Below are positions 1 to 13,900 of a stretch of 64,000 nt of DNA, piece by piece. Numbering within the stretch: position 1 is the stretch's first letter; each line of letters begins with the position of its first letter. The DNA is from Sycobia sp. Sy_11 (Eukaryota > Arthropoda > Insecta > Hymenoptera > Epichrysomallidae): assembly GCA_018907035.1 (NCBI GenBank), contig JACCIC010000002.1, positions 1,493,001-1,557,000 of the forward strand, in the 5' to 3' direction. The notes beneath the pieces were generated by a model. The model worked only from the letters and a program-made list of their open reading frames with translations, did no database searches and had not been told where the DNA came from. The position numbers and the translations under genes were made by a program.

Positions 1-269
1 AGAATTGAACAATTCTGAATACCAGTTAGCTTTATGAATTGCAAGTATAAATCCATAATTAAGCCTTCCACATGTATATTGTCTAACTAATAGGAACATA
101 AATTATCTATGTTGTAGAATATTAGAAAAAAATGAAAACAATTATTATCAAACAAAAAAATCGAGGAAGCACAATGGAAAAAAACAAAATGTCTACGTCT
201 AATTGGAACTTTAAAACAACAAACAGAATTTACCTACATGAAATAGTAGCAGATGACGATATGCAAGGA

Positions 270-274
<5 letters not shown>

Positions 275-335
<61 letters not shown>
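275..335. repeat. Compound (TA)n(TG)n microsatellite
   Basis: Uninterrupted TA repeats to about 310, then TG repeats to 335. Confidence 0.95.
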
Positions 336-415
336 ACATATATTTAAACTTCAATTTTATGTGAGTTTATTATACTCTGTGCTTCAAAAGTATGAAAATT
401 TTAAGGTTTTAAATG

Positions 416-416
<1 letters not shown>

Positions 417-456
<40 letters not shown>
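417..456. repeat. (TA)n microsatellite
   Basis: About 20 TA units. Confidence 0.95.
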
Positions 457-458
<2 letters not shown>

Positions 459-480
459 CATATGTTTCTGTATAAGAATA

Positions 481-494
481 ACAATAATAATAAC

Positions 495-544
<50 letters not shown>
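481..544. repeat. (AAT)n microsatellite
   Basis: AAT units with one early AAC variant. Confidence 0.95.
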
Positions 545-546
<2 letters not shown>

Positions 547-1081
547 TCAGTAGTAATAACAAAATCGATGAACAATGTGTAGAATTATAGTCCTTATTTC
601 GCGATTTTTATTTTGTAGAGAATAACAACCATTCTTGCACTCATTATTCATTGATTGTATTATTATTCCTTTAAAAAATAAAATAAGTATATATTAATAA
701 TAAAATAAGTTTAATATAAGCAAAAGAACTTAAATAATTATTGTTTCATAGAATTATATATTGTTTCATAGAACATGTAATTATAGAAACATCTTAAGGA
801 GTACCTAAGAGCAATGGTTAAAATAAGATCATATTCTTTTTATTTTCAAATATTCTTCTTTTTATAACCTTTAAATACTTACATATTAACTTTTTTGCAA
901 TTTGTGAATTATTATTTACTAAAAACGTAATATAAATAACTAAAATTTTCTTCAAATGAGCTTAAAAATAAAGCTTCACATAAAAACTTTATTTAAATTT
1001 TTTGTATTAAAAAGCTGTTAATTTATTTATTAAAATAGAATAATACGGGTTGTATACTGTAGCCAAGAAACAGGTTTTGGA

Positions 1082-1147
1082 CACCCAATATATTTTAATT
1101 TATGAATATTTTCTGCAATTAAATGCGAGAGATGTTATATAAATATA
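1082..1147 (+). promoter_or_regulatory. Core promoter region of homolog 1
   Basis: CACCC-type motif (CACCCAATATATTTTAATT) at 1082-1100 and a TATA box (TATAAA, 1138-1143), about 95 nt before the ATG. The same layout precedes the siblings. Inferred by comparison, not measured. Confidence 0.5.
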
Positions 1148-1235
1148 GGGATAATAACTTAATATAGACTGTGCATAGGATCATTTTATCGATACAATAT
1201 CGATAATTATTATATACAAATACATTTATCTAGAA

Positions 1236-4200
1236 ATGATTGACTATAAATTACTATTTGCTTTTCTTTTCTTTTCAAGTACGATTTCATTTAACTATGG
1301 TAAGTAAGTTTCAATTTTGTTATTTTATTCTATGGAAATTTTTTAAAAATGAAACAATATATTGAGCACAACGCGGTCTTTGAAACAACGAACCTAAAGT
1401 TTTTCAAAACCCTTACCCCTTCTGTCTTTATACATTTTTTAAAAGGGATATGAAACTCAATCCTTAGCGATGGAGTATAAAGTTTTTCTGTTGTCAAAAA
1501 TATGTTAATAAATTATTATAAATATGAGATAACAAAACCCATTGTTCATGTCTAATCAATAATTCTTCCAAGTTTTAAACCAATTCATCAAGTGGTGTGC
1601 AATTTCTGATCTTTTAAAAATTTATATAAATGAACTGTCTTCGATAATATATAATATTATCTATGGATCCAGAAAAATTTTTCATACAGGAGTAGGCTGG
1701 CCTGTGAGGAGAGTGGCCAAATGTTTTATATCTTCTACCTAAAAAAAAAGTTGAAAAAATGATACCAATAATGTTACAGTGTTTTTATTTTTACTTATAT
1801 TATAGAATAATTATAAAAGAATTATTATTATAATAAGATAAACGTCAGAAAGATTCATGAACTAACGCAAATATTAGATTATACGTTATAGAGTACATAC
1901 TATTTATAATAATAATGTATTTCAACATAGGTATAATAGTTGATTATTTAGCGTGTGACAAAATTTAGCTCCCAGAGAAGCCACAGAGGTAAGTCTCACG
2001 AGGTGAAAAATTAACGTTCTAGCTTGTGTTTGATATCACAAGAACCGAAGCCAAAGTGCAATTTGGAAGTTATTTATTCTTTAGTATTCTTCTAGTTAGT
2101 TTCATAGATTTTGCGCATATAAGAAATAAAAAGAGAGTGAGAAACTAACTTGAAAAAAATTAGGCGAAGAAATGCATATTTTGATCATTTGATTGGTTAA
2201 AGATAATTTTTTATTGGAAGAACTTCTATTGAAAGAAACACGAACAAAAAAGTAAAAGACGGTTGGTTCCGATTCGTGTTGAAATTCTGACAAAGCTCTG
2301 TAATTCCAACTTATGAACTACGCTATACACACGTGAAAATGAGTATCACGAGCGCTCTAGTGCATCTGTGTAAAATATCAATACATTATGTAACGTAACA
2401 TTGGGCTAGTTATTGTCGAAGACAGGTTTTTTCATATTTCAAGAATTCCACGTGACAAGCTCGAATGATACGCTATAATAATAGTTAAGATTAGTAGCTT
2501 TTAAATCAGACGAAGTATATTTATTTCATAAATATCTTAATAAAACAGAATGCATTATTAAGTTTTATCATACTGGACATGTTCTAAGTCTTAATCATGG
2601 ACGTCCTGGACAATACGGTCCCCAGGAGACTGAAGATACCGAAACTTTTTGATAAGGCTCTATATAAATTTTACTTTATTCATAAATCAACTAAATTATC
2701 TTTAATTTAAATTTAAGTATTTTATATAAGCATTATTATGCTATATAAATAATATTTGTGAAATTATTTATGTATTTCAGGGTCAGATTTGGAAGGAGAA
2801 GAAATTATTGGTAGTCATCCTGGATTAAGATCAGATTTTAAATATCAAGCTGCCATAGTGGGAAAATACAATCTTTCCAATGTTGCTAATTTGCTTTGTG
2901 GCGCTGGGATCATTAGTGATTTTTTTCTACTATCTTCGATCCGGTGCTTTCTACACGTACCTTACGAATTGAGAAAACTTAGATTTTTCGCAGTCGTGGG
3001 CATAGATATATTAACATCCCAAGATTGTTCTCTTCTTGAAATCGATCAAATCTTTACACACTATATGACTAATAATTGGGATGATCAGAACATTGCAATA
3101 GCAAAGGTAATTCACATTAATATATGGTATAATATAATTACAATATTTTGAAGTAAAAGTGAAAATCAGAATATTCTCCAAGATTGACGTATAAATTATA
3201 TGAAATATTCATACTGAATAATTATCTTATGCAAATTTTCATTTCAGTTGGAACATGGTTTGAATCTTGCAAATCGGCCAGATTTGGATTTTTTAGAAAT
3301 ACCACATGTAAATGATAACTTTAATGGGCAGAATGGAGTTGTCGCAGGATTTGGCATGTCTACAATAAATGAATTAGAGAGAAATAAAAAGCGAGAGCAA
3401 ATACGGATATCTATAACTACACCACGAGAATTAAGATATGCAAATGTTACAATTATAAATGGGTACACAAATGTTTATAATTACAGTCCTTTTCTCGAGC
3501 TTATATGTGGAGAAATGATTAAGTATTTTAATCAACTATGCGGTAAAATTTTACCCGATGAGATGTACGATTTTCGTGGTGTTTGTAGGGTAAGTTTGTC
3601 TGGATTGTTTCTCTCCCAGTTCTTTAGAAATTCAGATAATTGTATTGGTATATAATTTCCTGCTATTATAGTTTCTCTATTTTCCTCGATAAACTATTCA
3701 TTTTTCACTCAGGTTAACAAAGATTTGCCAGGATTATTTTTAATAGTTTAAAATTCAGTTAAAGTGAAACTTCAACAAGATTGACTAAGATAAAAAGCAT
3801 ATTTTAGATATTCAAGCTTAAATTTTTTTTATATAAAAATCTATGAATGAAATAAGAATAATTATCTTTCTTGCATTATAGTTATATGTAATTAATTTAA
3901 TGAATTCTTCAATAATTATATAAGATTGTAGATTATCTATATATGTGCACATTGAGAAATTATGTTTTTCTAATATATATTTTCAGGACTTATAATAGAA
4001 AGTCCAATTTTCTAATTATTTTTTATCCTTTAACTTGGAATAATGGCTTTTAGTCATATGTAACTATAGAGACTGTATTACCAATATCGGTTATCAAATA
4101 TGAGAATAGTTTTATTTTTGTTTAATCAAGTTATCAAGGCGAAGAAAAAGATAATAATATGAATATAAGCTGTATTACATACAATTTGAATACTAAGTTT

Positions 4201-4743
4201 TATGTATTATGATTTCAATTCAGTTTGCACGAAAATAAATCCCAGTTAAGGATTTTGAATGCTACTGGAATTCAATCGATTATCTCTGCAGCCGGCTAAA
4301 TAGAGGAAAAATAAATATAGCATGGGAACCGCGCCGCAAGTAGAATCCTCTATATGAATTATTTGAATGCTCAAGTTTAGTGGGTAACTTGTTTATTTCG
4401 GATATTCTTTGTAATGGTCAACAATAACTTGGTTTAAAGCCCGCTCTTGAAAACTTGTATTTATCAGTTTTCGATGTATACTTTTGACATTTATTATTCG
4501 CTAATAGGCACTATTTTGCAGGGCGATCTTGGCACTCCGCTTGTTATCCAGAGGAAAGTTGTAGGAATCGTGAGCAGGCATAGTAAAAATTGCGATGATA
4601 TTATGCATGGGACTATTTATACAAAGGTATCAAAGTATTGGCACTTCATTGAAGAACTAAAACAAGGAAGACTTCTACGAAATACAATCATTTATCTAAA
4701 TCCTGTGCACGTATCTTCAAGATTAATTCGTTCAAGAAGATAA
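1236..4743 (+). CDS. Serine protease homolog 1 (S1A pseudoprotease), 4 exons
   Basis: Exons read as 1236-1299, 2781-3106, 3248-3589 and 4522-4743, all with GT..AG introns and phases 1/0/0, giving 317 residues. Exon 1 is a signal peptide (MIDYKLLFAFLF, then a hydrophobic stretch ending NYG). The fold starts at IIGS (residues 30-33), preceded by EGEE, so there is no Arg/Lys activation site. The His position is Arg76 (SSIRCF), the Asp position is Asn125 (QNIAIAK) and the Ser position is Leu247 (GDLGTPLVI), so all three catalytic residues are gone. Cys61/Cys77 (the first His-loop pair) and the later LIC...QLC, GVC and NCDD cysteines remain. The middle-domain GFG corresponds to the GWG of active enzymes. 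This is the most divergent active-site sequence in the array, with GT where the others have GG or GA. The role is presumably secreted binding or regulation. The family call is firm; the function is unknown. Confidence 0.88.
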
Positions 4744-5940
4744 ACAAGATAACAAACGTTATAAATATGTATATAAATAATTTTCCCGACATCAGCAAGC
4801 AATATATGAAAAAAAATTCGCAGCTGTCCGACGGGCTCCAAAATGTTACCATTTTTCTCAAGAAACTACAATATAAATTGCACGAATAATGAATGATTTT
4901 CCGTCAATCGAAAGGAATAAGTTTGTTTTTCTTCAAAAAGGAGTAAATTAGAAAGAAAGAAGAGGCGTAATATATAAGGACTTGATCTTCACTGCCTGTA
5001 GAACATTTGTATTAAGCATCTACGTACTGTTCTTTGTTCTACTACACTTTGAATTCATGAAAACAATAACTGCCACGATATTAACGCTTATAGACACACT
5101 TACAAATGTAAATTTAATTTCTATATCATAATTTATATAAATATTATTTATATTGAATGCCTATAAAGTTTTACGATGTTTTCTTTTTATATATTTAATA
5201 TTATTCTGAAATTCAATTTCGAAAGGTTTACACCGGTCAGCCATGGGAAATTCGCGAGGGTAGCGTAAAGGATGATTCCTCGTATAATATAAGGATATAT
5301 TTCTTTATGTAGTATATAATAGGTTATACTAAAAAGAGTAAATCGATTCATTTGTAATTAACAATAATTAATATCTTGATGTCTCCTTTAATTAAAAAAT
5401 ATAAATTATTGTGGGAAGAGATTTCTCGTTATCTCTATATATTGTTTAGACATTGTAACATTGAATATGTCCGGCTTAATCTAAAACTATAGATACATAT
5501 AATAATGTGCCATGTTCAAATTCCGTTGCCAAGTTGTAATAAATCTGTGATACTAATTTAAGTTAGACTACCATGTACGTTCCAGATCAGATTCCCCGAC
5601 CTCCCTTCATTTAAAAATAATAGAATGGTAATTTTTCTTGTGCTTCAACCCTCTCGCCATCCTATTCCTGTAACCATTGAGGCCTTAGAATATTTTACCT
5701 TCAAATATTTTACTAATTAAATTAGTAAAACAAGCTATTATAGTTTGGAAATTATTTGGATTAATTAAAGTAAATAGAGACTATTTAATTGCTATTGGTT
5801 ATCTGGGATTGAACGTTGAACTTAATTATTCATAATTAATAGTAAACAAAAACTCACTATAAAGTATTGTCGATAAATAAGTATATAGCGAAGAATCAAC
5901 ACGGATGAATCTATTACACGGGGAAAATAGCCTTCTTCAA

Positions 5941-6262
5941 CATGTTCCGTTACAAGGACAGCGTTTCATACTTTGAGTATAAGTAGAAGGCATTTTCTAT
6001 ACTCGGCCAGACCTAGCCTTCAAGCCTTTTTTCAGTTTAGGGGAGAAGCCTTTTATAAGATAAGATAATATTTCTAGATCTCGCTTAAATAACACGCATA
6101 GATAGCGGGGCATTTAGAGTGGCGGTCGTACTAAACTAAACCATCAGCAGAAAAACTGTCGGAAGTGTAGCCCTGCCGAGCAGCGGAATTTGACAATCCT
6201 GCCCGCGACCCGTCACTTTGAGTACTATTTGCAGAAATAAAGGAGCGCATTGTTGTTCACAA
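5941..6262 (+). repeat. Possible solo LTR or other GC-richer repeat relic
   Basis: A block of higher GC content begins TGTTCCGTTACAAGGACAGC, contains a TATA-like TTATAAGATA and an AATAAAGGAGC near its end. That order resembles an LTR, but no target-site duplication or internal region is seen, so the call is tentative. Confidence 0.25.
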
Positions 6263-9241
6263 TATTTAATTTATTTATTGCAGGTCGAAATATTTAATTC
6301 ATAATTAATTTCTATTAACCACTGATAAATTATCAGAAAGCTCTACCGTTACTTTCCAGTTCATCAACACTTCTTCAATATAATCTACTGGTTATTCTTT
6401 GTCTTTGAGAAGTGAGAAATCCAACTTTCATTTGGTGTACAGGATAATAGTCATAATGTAGCATCAACCTTATAATTTGTAGCACAAGAAGAAAAAGAAG
6501 CGAATTATTTTTCTACTTTTTCGCTTCAATAATGATCGACTCTTTCTCTCCTTTCACTTAACTAATTTATTGTTTACCAAAGTGAACTTTTGAGGTATAT
6601 TAGAAGCGATATTTTGAAAAGAGAAATAAATGTTCTGAATATGGCCAGCCTGCCTTTTATTCCTTAAATAGAACGTTATAAACTACAGAGTTTTAACTTG
6701 AACATCAATATTATAAAATTCACTGATTAATACGTTATGAGCCCCTCCATCTTCATATATATGATTTACACCATAATTTTTATGATACTCCACACTTCAT
6801 TCCGTTTCGAAAAGAAGATATAAAGAGTGAGTGCACAAAATGATAATGCTGCATATCACTTGGTTTATGAGCTTTTTAATGCCTCATCCCGATCATAAAT
6901 CAATCCAAATTGCGTACTTTGAATTAGGGTAAATTCAATACGGTGAAGTTCATGGAAATTATAAACAGAGGCGTTATTTTAAGCATCAGTATCCAATAGA
7001 ATACCATGTAAAATGCTGAAATTTTTTAATTTTAAATTTCGATAATGATGAGGATAGACTCCTTTTTGTGATATTATAATATAGATACTAACTCCATTTT
7101 CATGTGATAAAAATTTCAAAAACTTTCCGAATAAAGTGAGAATCCGATAAGCTCCCTTAAAAATCGGGATACTAATGCCTCCTTCCAGGAGGAGGGAAAT
7201 ACGTGAATAGGTATGACCTAATTCGAGAGAGATAAAATTGGATCAATCAAAGAATTTATAAAAAATTGAATAAGATGCATCGAAACACCATGAAGTCTAC
7301 ATTAAATATTGACATCTAATTCTTTAACACAGCATGAACCAAGTTGTATTTAGATAATGAAAAATGTTCAATTATAGGATGAACATTATGTGATCGAGAC
7401 AGATGGCACGTATTATCCGAGTAGCTAATCTAATCTAGAAGTAACTAGGAAAGAATGAGGCTGTTTTCAATGTAGAAGATGCTTGAAGTTTACCGGGACC
7501 CGAACCCGACGGCATTTCAGAATCCCGTTTTATGGATTTGTCCTAGTTCCAAAAAAGGTTTCGTATCGTTATATATACTATTTTCAATACTTATTATATA
7601 ACTTTTGTATAACTTTCTAAATAACAAATAGTAACAACATCATACTATCATTTTCTTAATGGAAAATTATGGGGTAATATTTGTTCGAAATGTAAAAATG
7701 TCATCCTGTACGTAATGAATCTATATTGTAAAAAAATAAACTTCTCACTCTTGACTTGATTATTATGGAATTGGTTAGTTATACATTATTAAAAATATAA
7801 TTAATACGTGTTTTATCGGCCTTGCAGTATTTTTTATAAACTAAGGCTTCCAGGGTAATCGGCTCCTTTTCACGAATATGAGATATCCCTGGAAAGAAGG
7901 GGACAGATGGATAGATGGAGAATGTGTCGGTTCACATATCAACAACATCGATCTCGTATTAATTAGTGTAAAAGTAAAACATAATTTATTGATCGCATGC
8001 ATAGTTCATCGATGATTGATCCAAAGGAATCGTTGATAATTTGTTCAAATAGGTACACATCAATATTAAATTTATGGCATGCATAACTGTAAATATTATA
8101 AAACTAATTTTCTTTTTATTTTTGAATAATTATGCAAAAAATAAAAAATTTACTAAATTAAGATCAGAAGTAAAAAAAAATCAAAATATAAATATAAATT
8201 ATATAATAGAATTAGGAAACATAGTTGAAAGAAAGGGATGGTGTTATTTGTTTATTGCTAGTGATTAGTTATTCATGTTTCTATTAACAAGGATTCATTT
8301 TTTCTTGAAAATGAAATACATATTCTATAATAATAGTAATGTCATGTAATGAATACGTTTGAATTTAAGTCGTTTCGAATCATATATTTTTGGAAAAAGA
8401 TATTTATGAATGAAAATTCAATGAATTTTTCAAATATGTTATATGATTATATATTGTTTTTTATAAACTTTACTAATTTACAGTAAACGAGAAATAATTA
8501 TTTTTCAAGTTTGATTTCACAAATAAAAATCTTTGTCTACTTGTAGCTTTTGTAAATGCAATTTTCTTTTAACATGATTTTTACAGGCCTTCTATAAAAC
8601 TTGTAGCACATCTAGAGGGAAAGAAAGGCTTATATTAAGAGTTGGAGTAATCGTGTTCCGATAATTGAACAATAGAGCGAATGGGTAAGATTAACAGTAT
8701 TTTTTCTGGGAGCTAGCGCAACGAACTTCGGGCGAATTATTTAATACTCTTTTTATTGTACAATATTAAATATTATAATAACGTTTTATATGTTATTTTA
8801 AACGTAACAAAAAAAATGAGCTGCATAATATAAGAATAGTAGAAGAATATTCTGTTATAAGCAAAACTTTATCGTGTCAATAAAATAATGAACACTCTAA
8901 TGAAAATTGAAAGACTTTGTCATTCTAAATTTGTATAGCCTTTGAATTTTCATTGTTTTATATTATTTGTTTATTTTAGTTCTTTTCCATGGTTTATTTT
9001 CCACTAAATTTACATCTGATTTGGAAATTTTGGAAAACTATTTATACATAATAATCAGATTGATATTATCACATATAACATTTATAATAGACTTATTACG
9101 CAGTTTTTAGAAAATTATAAATTAGTAAATAAATGGATAATCTTTTGAATGACGTTCAAAATTTTGGTTTCTTTATATTCCCATTTACTTAAGACCTTAC
9201 CTTCAATTATCAATATATATATTTTTTTGTATTACAACATG

Positions 9242-9282
9242 ATTAAATTTAGATTGTTATTATTATTACAATATATTTATTG

Positions 9283-9328
<46 letters not shown>

Positions 9329-9361
9329 TTTAGACTGATATTATTATTACAATATATTTAT
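9242..9361. repeat. (TA)n flanked by a direct repeat of about 39 bp
   Basis: (TA)n at about 9285-9325 lies between two near-identical units, 9242-9281 and 9323-9361, each beginning ATTAAATTTAGA and ending ACAATATATTTAT. Confidence 0.85.
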
Positions 9362-10845
9362 CTTATTAAACTTATTGTTTAAATAATTTAATTTTTACCA
9401 AATAAACGATTTACACTTCAAATAAATGAATAATTTATTTTAACAACCTTATATTTTTACATTTTTCAATGGTTTAATTTAAAATTATATGAACGAGCTA
9501 AAAACCCATTACGAGTTGACCGTATATTCCTTATACTTAAATGAAATAAAATAGAATTTATTACAGAAAAAAATTTTTTTTCTTTCAAAAGTTATTTTCA
9601 CAAATTAATAATTATCAACTATGCGACTTTGTGAAATCTACAATATTATACAATTATTCTCGTGTCTTAATGTGTATTTTTAGTTAACTTACTTTATCAT
9701 TAACTAAAAATATTATTATTTTCTCAATATGCTATCACAATTAAATTGATTTATTCAAACTCTAAGCAAGCCTGTTTTTTGTCTTATTCGATGCGTTCAT
9801 TAACTCAAAACTTATGCATTATTAATTAAACAAATTTATAAATAACGTATTTATTATATTATTATAATCATTAATTAGTAAATGCGGAATTGGTACTGAT
9901 TGCCTAAAACCGTTTGGTGAATGACCTTAAAATTAATGGTCAAAGTACGAAAAGGAGACAAACCAAGAAAAAATATGCTTTTTCAGAGATTGATCCAGAT
10001 GAATCTTTTGCTGAAAATTATCTTGTACGTAATAAATATTACCTGGAAAAAAGTTTATTATTAGAGAAATATATTCGAAAGTAATATTTTAAAAATAGCA
10101 TTATATTATATTCTTGAAAAGCAGCAATAATAGAATAAGAGGACCATTGTGCTGAAAAAGAATGAAGAATGACTATCGCTCCATATATTCTTTATTATTA
10201 ACACACATTGTCTCGTAGAAGACAATAACAAAAACCAAAATGGAAATGAAAAGAAAATAAAAAAAATTATTGGCTATACGTAAGAATATGAAAGTAGACT
10301 ATAGCCTAATGAACAACGCCGAGGAAAAAGGTGTAGACTATCTATGTGATAATGCATCGTGATATAATATTGTATCGACGTAAGACACGTAGTGTATATA
10401 TTATGTAATCAAATGATATATATTATGTATTGATTTTCTATACGTATATGGCTCATTATATTGAGAGTTCATTTGTGTTGCCTCTAATGCCTGAATATAA
10501 GAAAAGCATACAGGATGATCCAGAAATAAATCTAAATGTTTTTAATTCAATATCTATCATATAATGTCATTAAATACCTAGAGCTTTTATTTTAGAAAAA
10601 TTGGTCTTTGCGATATTTTTCACTTACTCCATTTCCCTTTGATATTGTTGATCTTGAAATATCATTTTGCAATGAAAATTCCTAATATATGTAAATATTT
10701 ACAAAATATAATTTAGATTTCCGTATTATTTTGAAAATAATAAAACAATGAAGAAAAAGCTCTAGCTAAACCTAAATCATCCCTCCTATTTGTGTTACAG
10801 ATTTAAAACTTATTATGTTATTGTGATTAATCCAAAATTTTAAAG

Positions 10846-10914
10846 CACCCCATGTATTTTAATTAATGATTTTCTTTATACAAGTAAATATAAGAGATAT
10901 ACTATATAAATATA
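10846..10914 (+). promoter_or_regulatory. Core promoter region of homolog 2
   Basis: CACCCCATGTATTTTAATT at 10846-10864, CAAGTAAATATAAG at 10881-10894 and TATAAA at 10905-10910, 69 nt before the ATG. This is the clearest example of the shared module. Confidence 0.6.
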
Positions 10915-10978
10915 GAGAATATATAAATTAATAAAAACTGCACTAGAAACATTTTATAGTTACTTCACAGAGATAAAC

Positions 10979-13900
10979 ATGAGCTATTGTAAATTACTTA
11001 CCCTCCTTCTTATAATTTCGAGCATTTTTTCCGTCGACTATGGTAAGCTTTATTTTTCTTATTTTTTATACCAAAATTATCTATAATTTAATGATAGATA
11101 CATAAAAAAAATATCAAATCACTTCTTGACATATTTATACTGAAATTTCATAAAATCTACACCTACTATTCTTTTATATGGTTTTTTTTTGAGAAATCGA
11201 AATTTTCACATGTCGTTTTTCATACACCTATCATATCAAAAATGCAGTTTGAAAATAATAAATATTAATAATAAAACAATTACAATAAAATTTACATAAT
11301 GAATTGAAATTAATTTCTAAAATATGATCAATATTAGATTAAGCAACCAGGGAGTAGATTAAGCAAACAGAGTCGGTAATGTAGATATGTTTACAGGTTT
11401 ATTCTATCTAGCTCACGTATAGAGTTCATGTACTTTAATCCCTTATAACAGACGATAAAGTGAGATCTGTACTCTTAGGCACGTTAGATTAGCCAGAATT
11501 AGCTATGTCCAACGTGTGAATAGATTTTCTCATTGACGGCAAATACAACAAAAATATTTACATAAAGAATAATAGTGATCAGCAGTGAGAATAATAATAA
11601 TAGAATTCATAAATGAATTAGAAGAAATGAAATGAGCATTGATTAAAAGAGCTTTATTGAATTGAAATAAAAGAGCTTTACCGCGTTTTTACGTCACGTG
11701 AAGTTAATCTAATATTCGTACATTTATATTACTTTTTAGTGTCTTTTTAAGATACGTAGATTTACTTACTTAAGTGAATTTACTTACTTATTTAAGTGAA
11801 TATTTGTTAGTTTTCGAGGTATTATTAGTCAGTGCTAATAAAAAACGCAGGGTTTGAATTTTCAGTCTAGAAGCGTCCGCGCCTGATTCACGTGATTTAC
11901 TATTTTTTAACGAAACGTACCTAAGTTTATGACCACACCATGATAAGCTTTCTCGTATACAAAAAAAAAACATCAATGCTCGTTTCCTCCCATTTGTTTC
12001 AGTGTCCACGAGAGTCTCCGCATGCATTTTCTAGTTCCAGCATCTTGACCGAAAATCCAAATCCTACGTTTTGATTGACTATTAACTATTCTAACTAGGC
12101 GAACTTCTCGAAAACTAAAAAAATTCACTTAAATTTTATTTTATTATTACATTTAGATTTTTATAATTTATACATATATGGTAATGCATCTAGTCAGTTC
12201 TGGGAGCGTCGGTATATGAAAATGCTTAATATAATAATATTGGTAATTGGAAATCTATATAAAAAAGTCTGAGACTTAAGTAAATTAATTATGAAATCGT
12301 GAATGAATGGACAATCTTGATAACGCAAGAGAATGTAATAAATACGAGTTTAGATCATTTAGTGCTATTAACGTTTGAAAAAAAAATCTTATTTGTAATG
12401 ATGAATTCAACGCAACAATTACAGTACAGACTGATGTGAATATTGATGACGGATTAGCAGAATCGACATCAAACAATATGTCGTCATTTGAGAGTAACAC
12501 ATGTTTAATTCATATGTTAAAATAATACGATTCCAAGTCCAAATTGAACTGAAAAGAATTCGAACTCAGATTTTAAGACTGAAAATTTTAAGTATCCAAG
12601 ACATAGTCAAATTCAAATCGGAGTTCATTCATAGTCTGAGCTAGAATCTTCCTCATTCAAAATTGCGTTAATTAATCACGTTGTTTAATTTACTTCACTC
12701 GTCTTGTTCGGAACGACATTGCATAGCTCGCGGAGTACTTTCTGGTGCGTATTTTCAACAGTGACGAGTAATAGTTCTCAACACATGAACATACGTATAG
12801 TTGAAATTTTCTCCCTAATGCGCTCGTTCAATACAAGAATCGGCATTTCCGGCCTTTTATTGGATGAGCTCTTGCGTAAGGCCCCTTCTGTTTAATTAAA
12901 AGTATTATCTTAAAAATATTTGCTTTTGCTTCAGCTCTGAATATGGAAGAAATTATTGGTGGACATCCAGCACTACAATCAGACTTTAAATACCACGCTG
13001 GAATATTCGGCAAATATAACCACAACCACGTTGTTCATTTGCTTTGTAGTGCCGGCATTATTAGTAATTTTTTACTAATATCTTCTGCTCACTGCTTCCT
13101 ACATGCCAAACATCAATTAAAAAAGTTTACATTTTACGCAAGTGTAGGTATAGATAGATTAGTAGCTAAAGAACTTCTTCTATATGACATTGAAGAAATT
13201 TATACATATCATTATAGCGAGTTCTGGGTAGAGCATAATTTGGGAATCACAAAGGTAAAACAATAGATGACATTAATAATAATTTAAATATGTAGGGACA
13301 CTAAGATTAATATTTATATCACTAACATTTTATTTAAAATTTGACTACTTTAGTTGAAACAGAGCTTGTATCTTGAGAATCGGCCAGAACTGGCTGCTCT
13401 AGACATTCCTGATGCAGACGAAATTTTTGAGGGAGAAGTAGGAATTGTCGCTGGTTTTGGAATTAGTTCAATTCATGATTTAAGACAAAAGAGATTAATA
13501 ATTACTTCTAAAAAAAATATTTTTTTGAAATTTGCAAATGTTAATATAATTAACACAACAGAAATTACTGATAGTAGTGAATTAATATGTGATGAAGTTC
13601 TTAAATATTTTACTGAACTCTGCGGTAAAATATTACCTAATGACATGTACGATTATCGAGGCATTTGTATGGTAAGTTTGCTTATATATTTACTATAAAC
13701 TCATCTTCTTGAAAATGTATGCAAGGTTTGGAATAGTAATTCTAATGGAAAATTTTCAGAATGCCTTTTGGTCAAATCTGAAGTTACAATCTGTATTATT
13801 CTGAATTCAGAAATTATAATCTTCTAAATCTTAACCGAATTTATCTAGTTCACCAAATTAAGAAAAGAACGTTTGAAAAACGTGCAATTTGATCCTGTTG

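Larger units (their letters stand above)
1..1080. other. Intergenic, microsatellite-rich
   Basis: No gene recognised. Open frames at 132-582 are artefacts of simple repeats. The stretch holds (TA)n, (TG)n and (AAT)n arrays, listed separately. Confidence 0.6.
4744..10840. other. Intergenic between homologs 1 and 2
   Basis: About 6 kb of AT-rich DNA with no recognisable exon of the array or other gene. It holds a possible solo LTR (5941-6262) and a (TA)n tract at 9285. The open frames at 8074-8268 and 9149-9382 are low-complexity and have no family resemblance. Confidence 0.5.

Noticed and set aside
132..582. Two overlapping reading frames rich in Tyr-Ile and Val-Cys
   Set aside because: They are translations of TA, TG and AAT microsatellites.
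3244..3468. Minus-strand frame opposite gene 1 exon 3 (and a similar one at 43827-44024)
   Set aside because: Shadow of the real exon; the exon is conserved in the family on the + strand.
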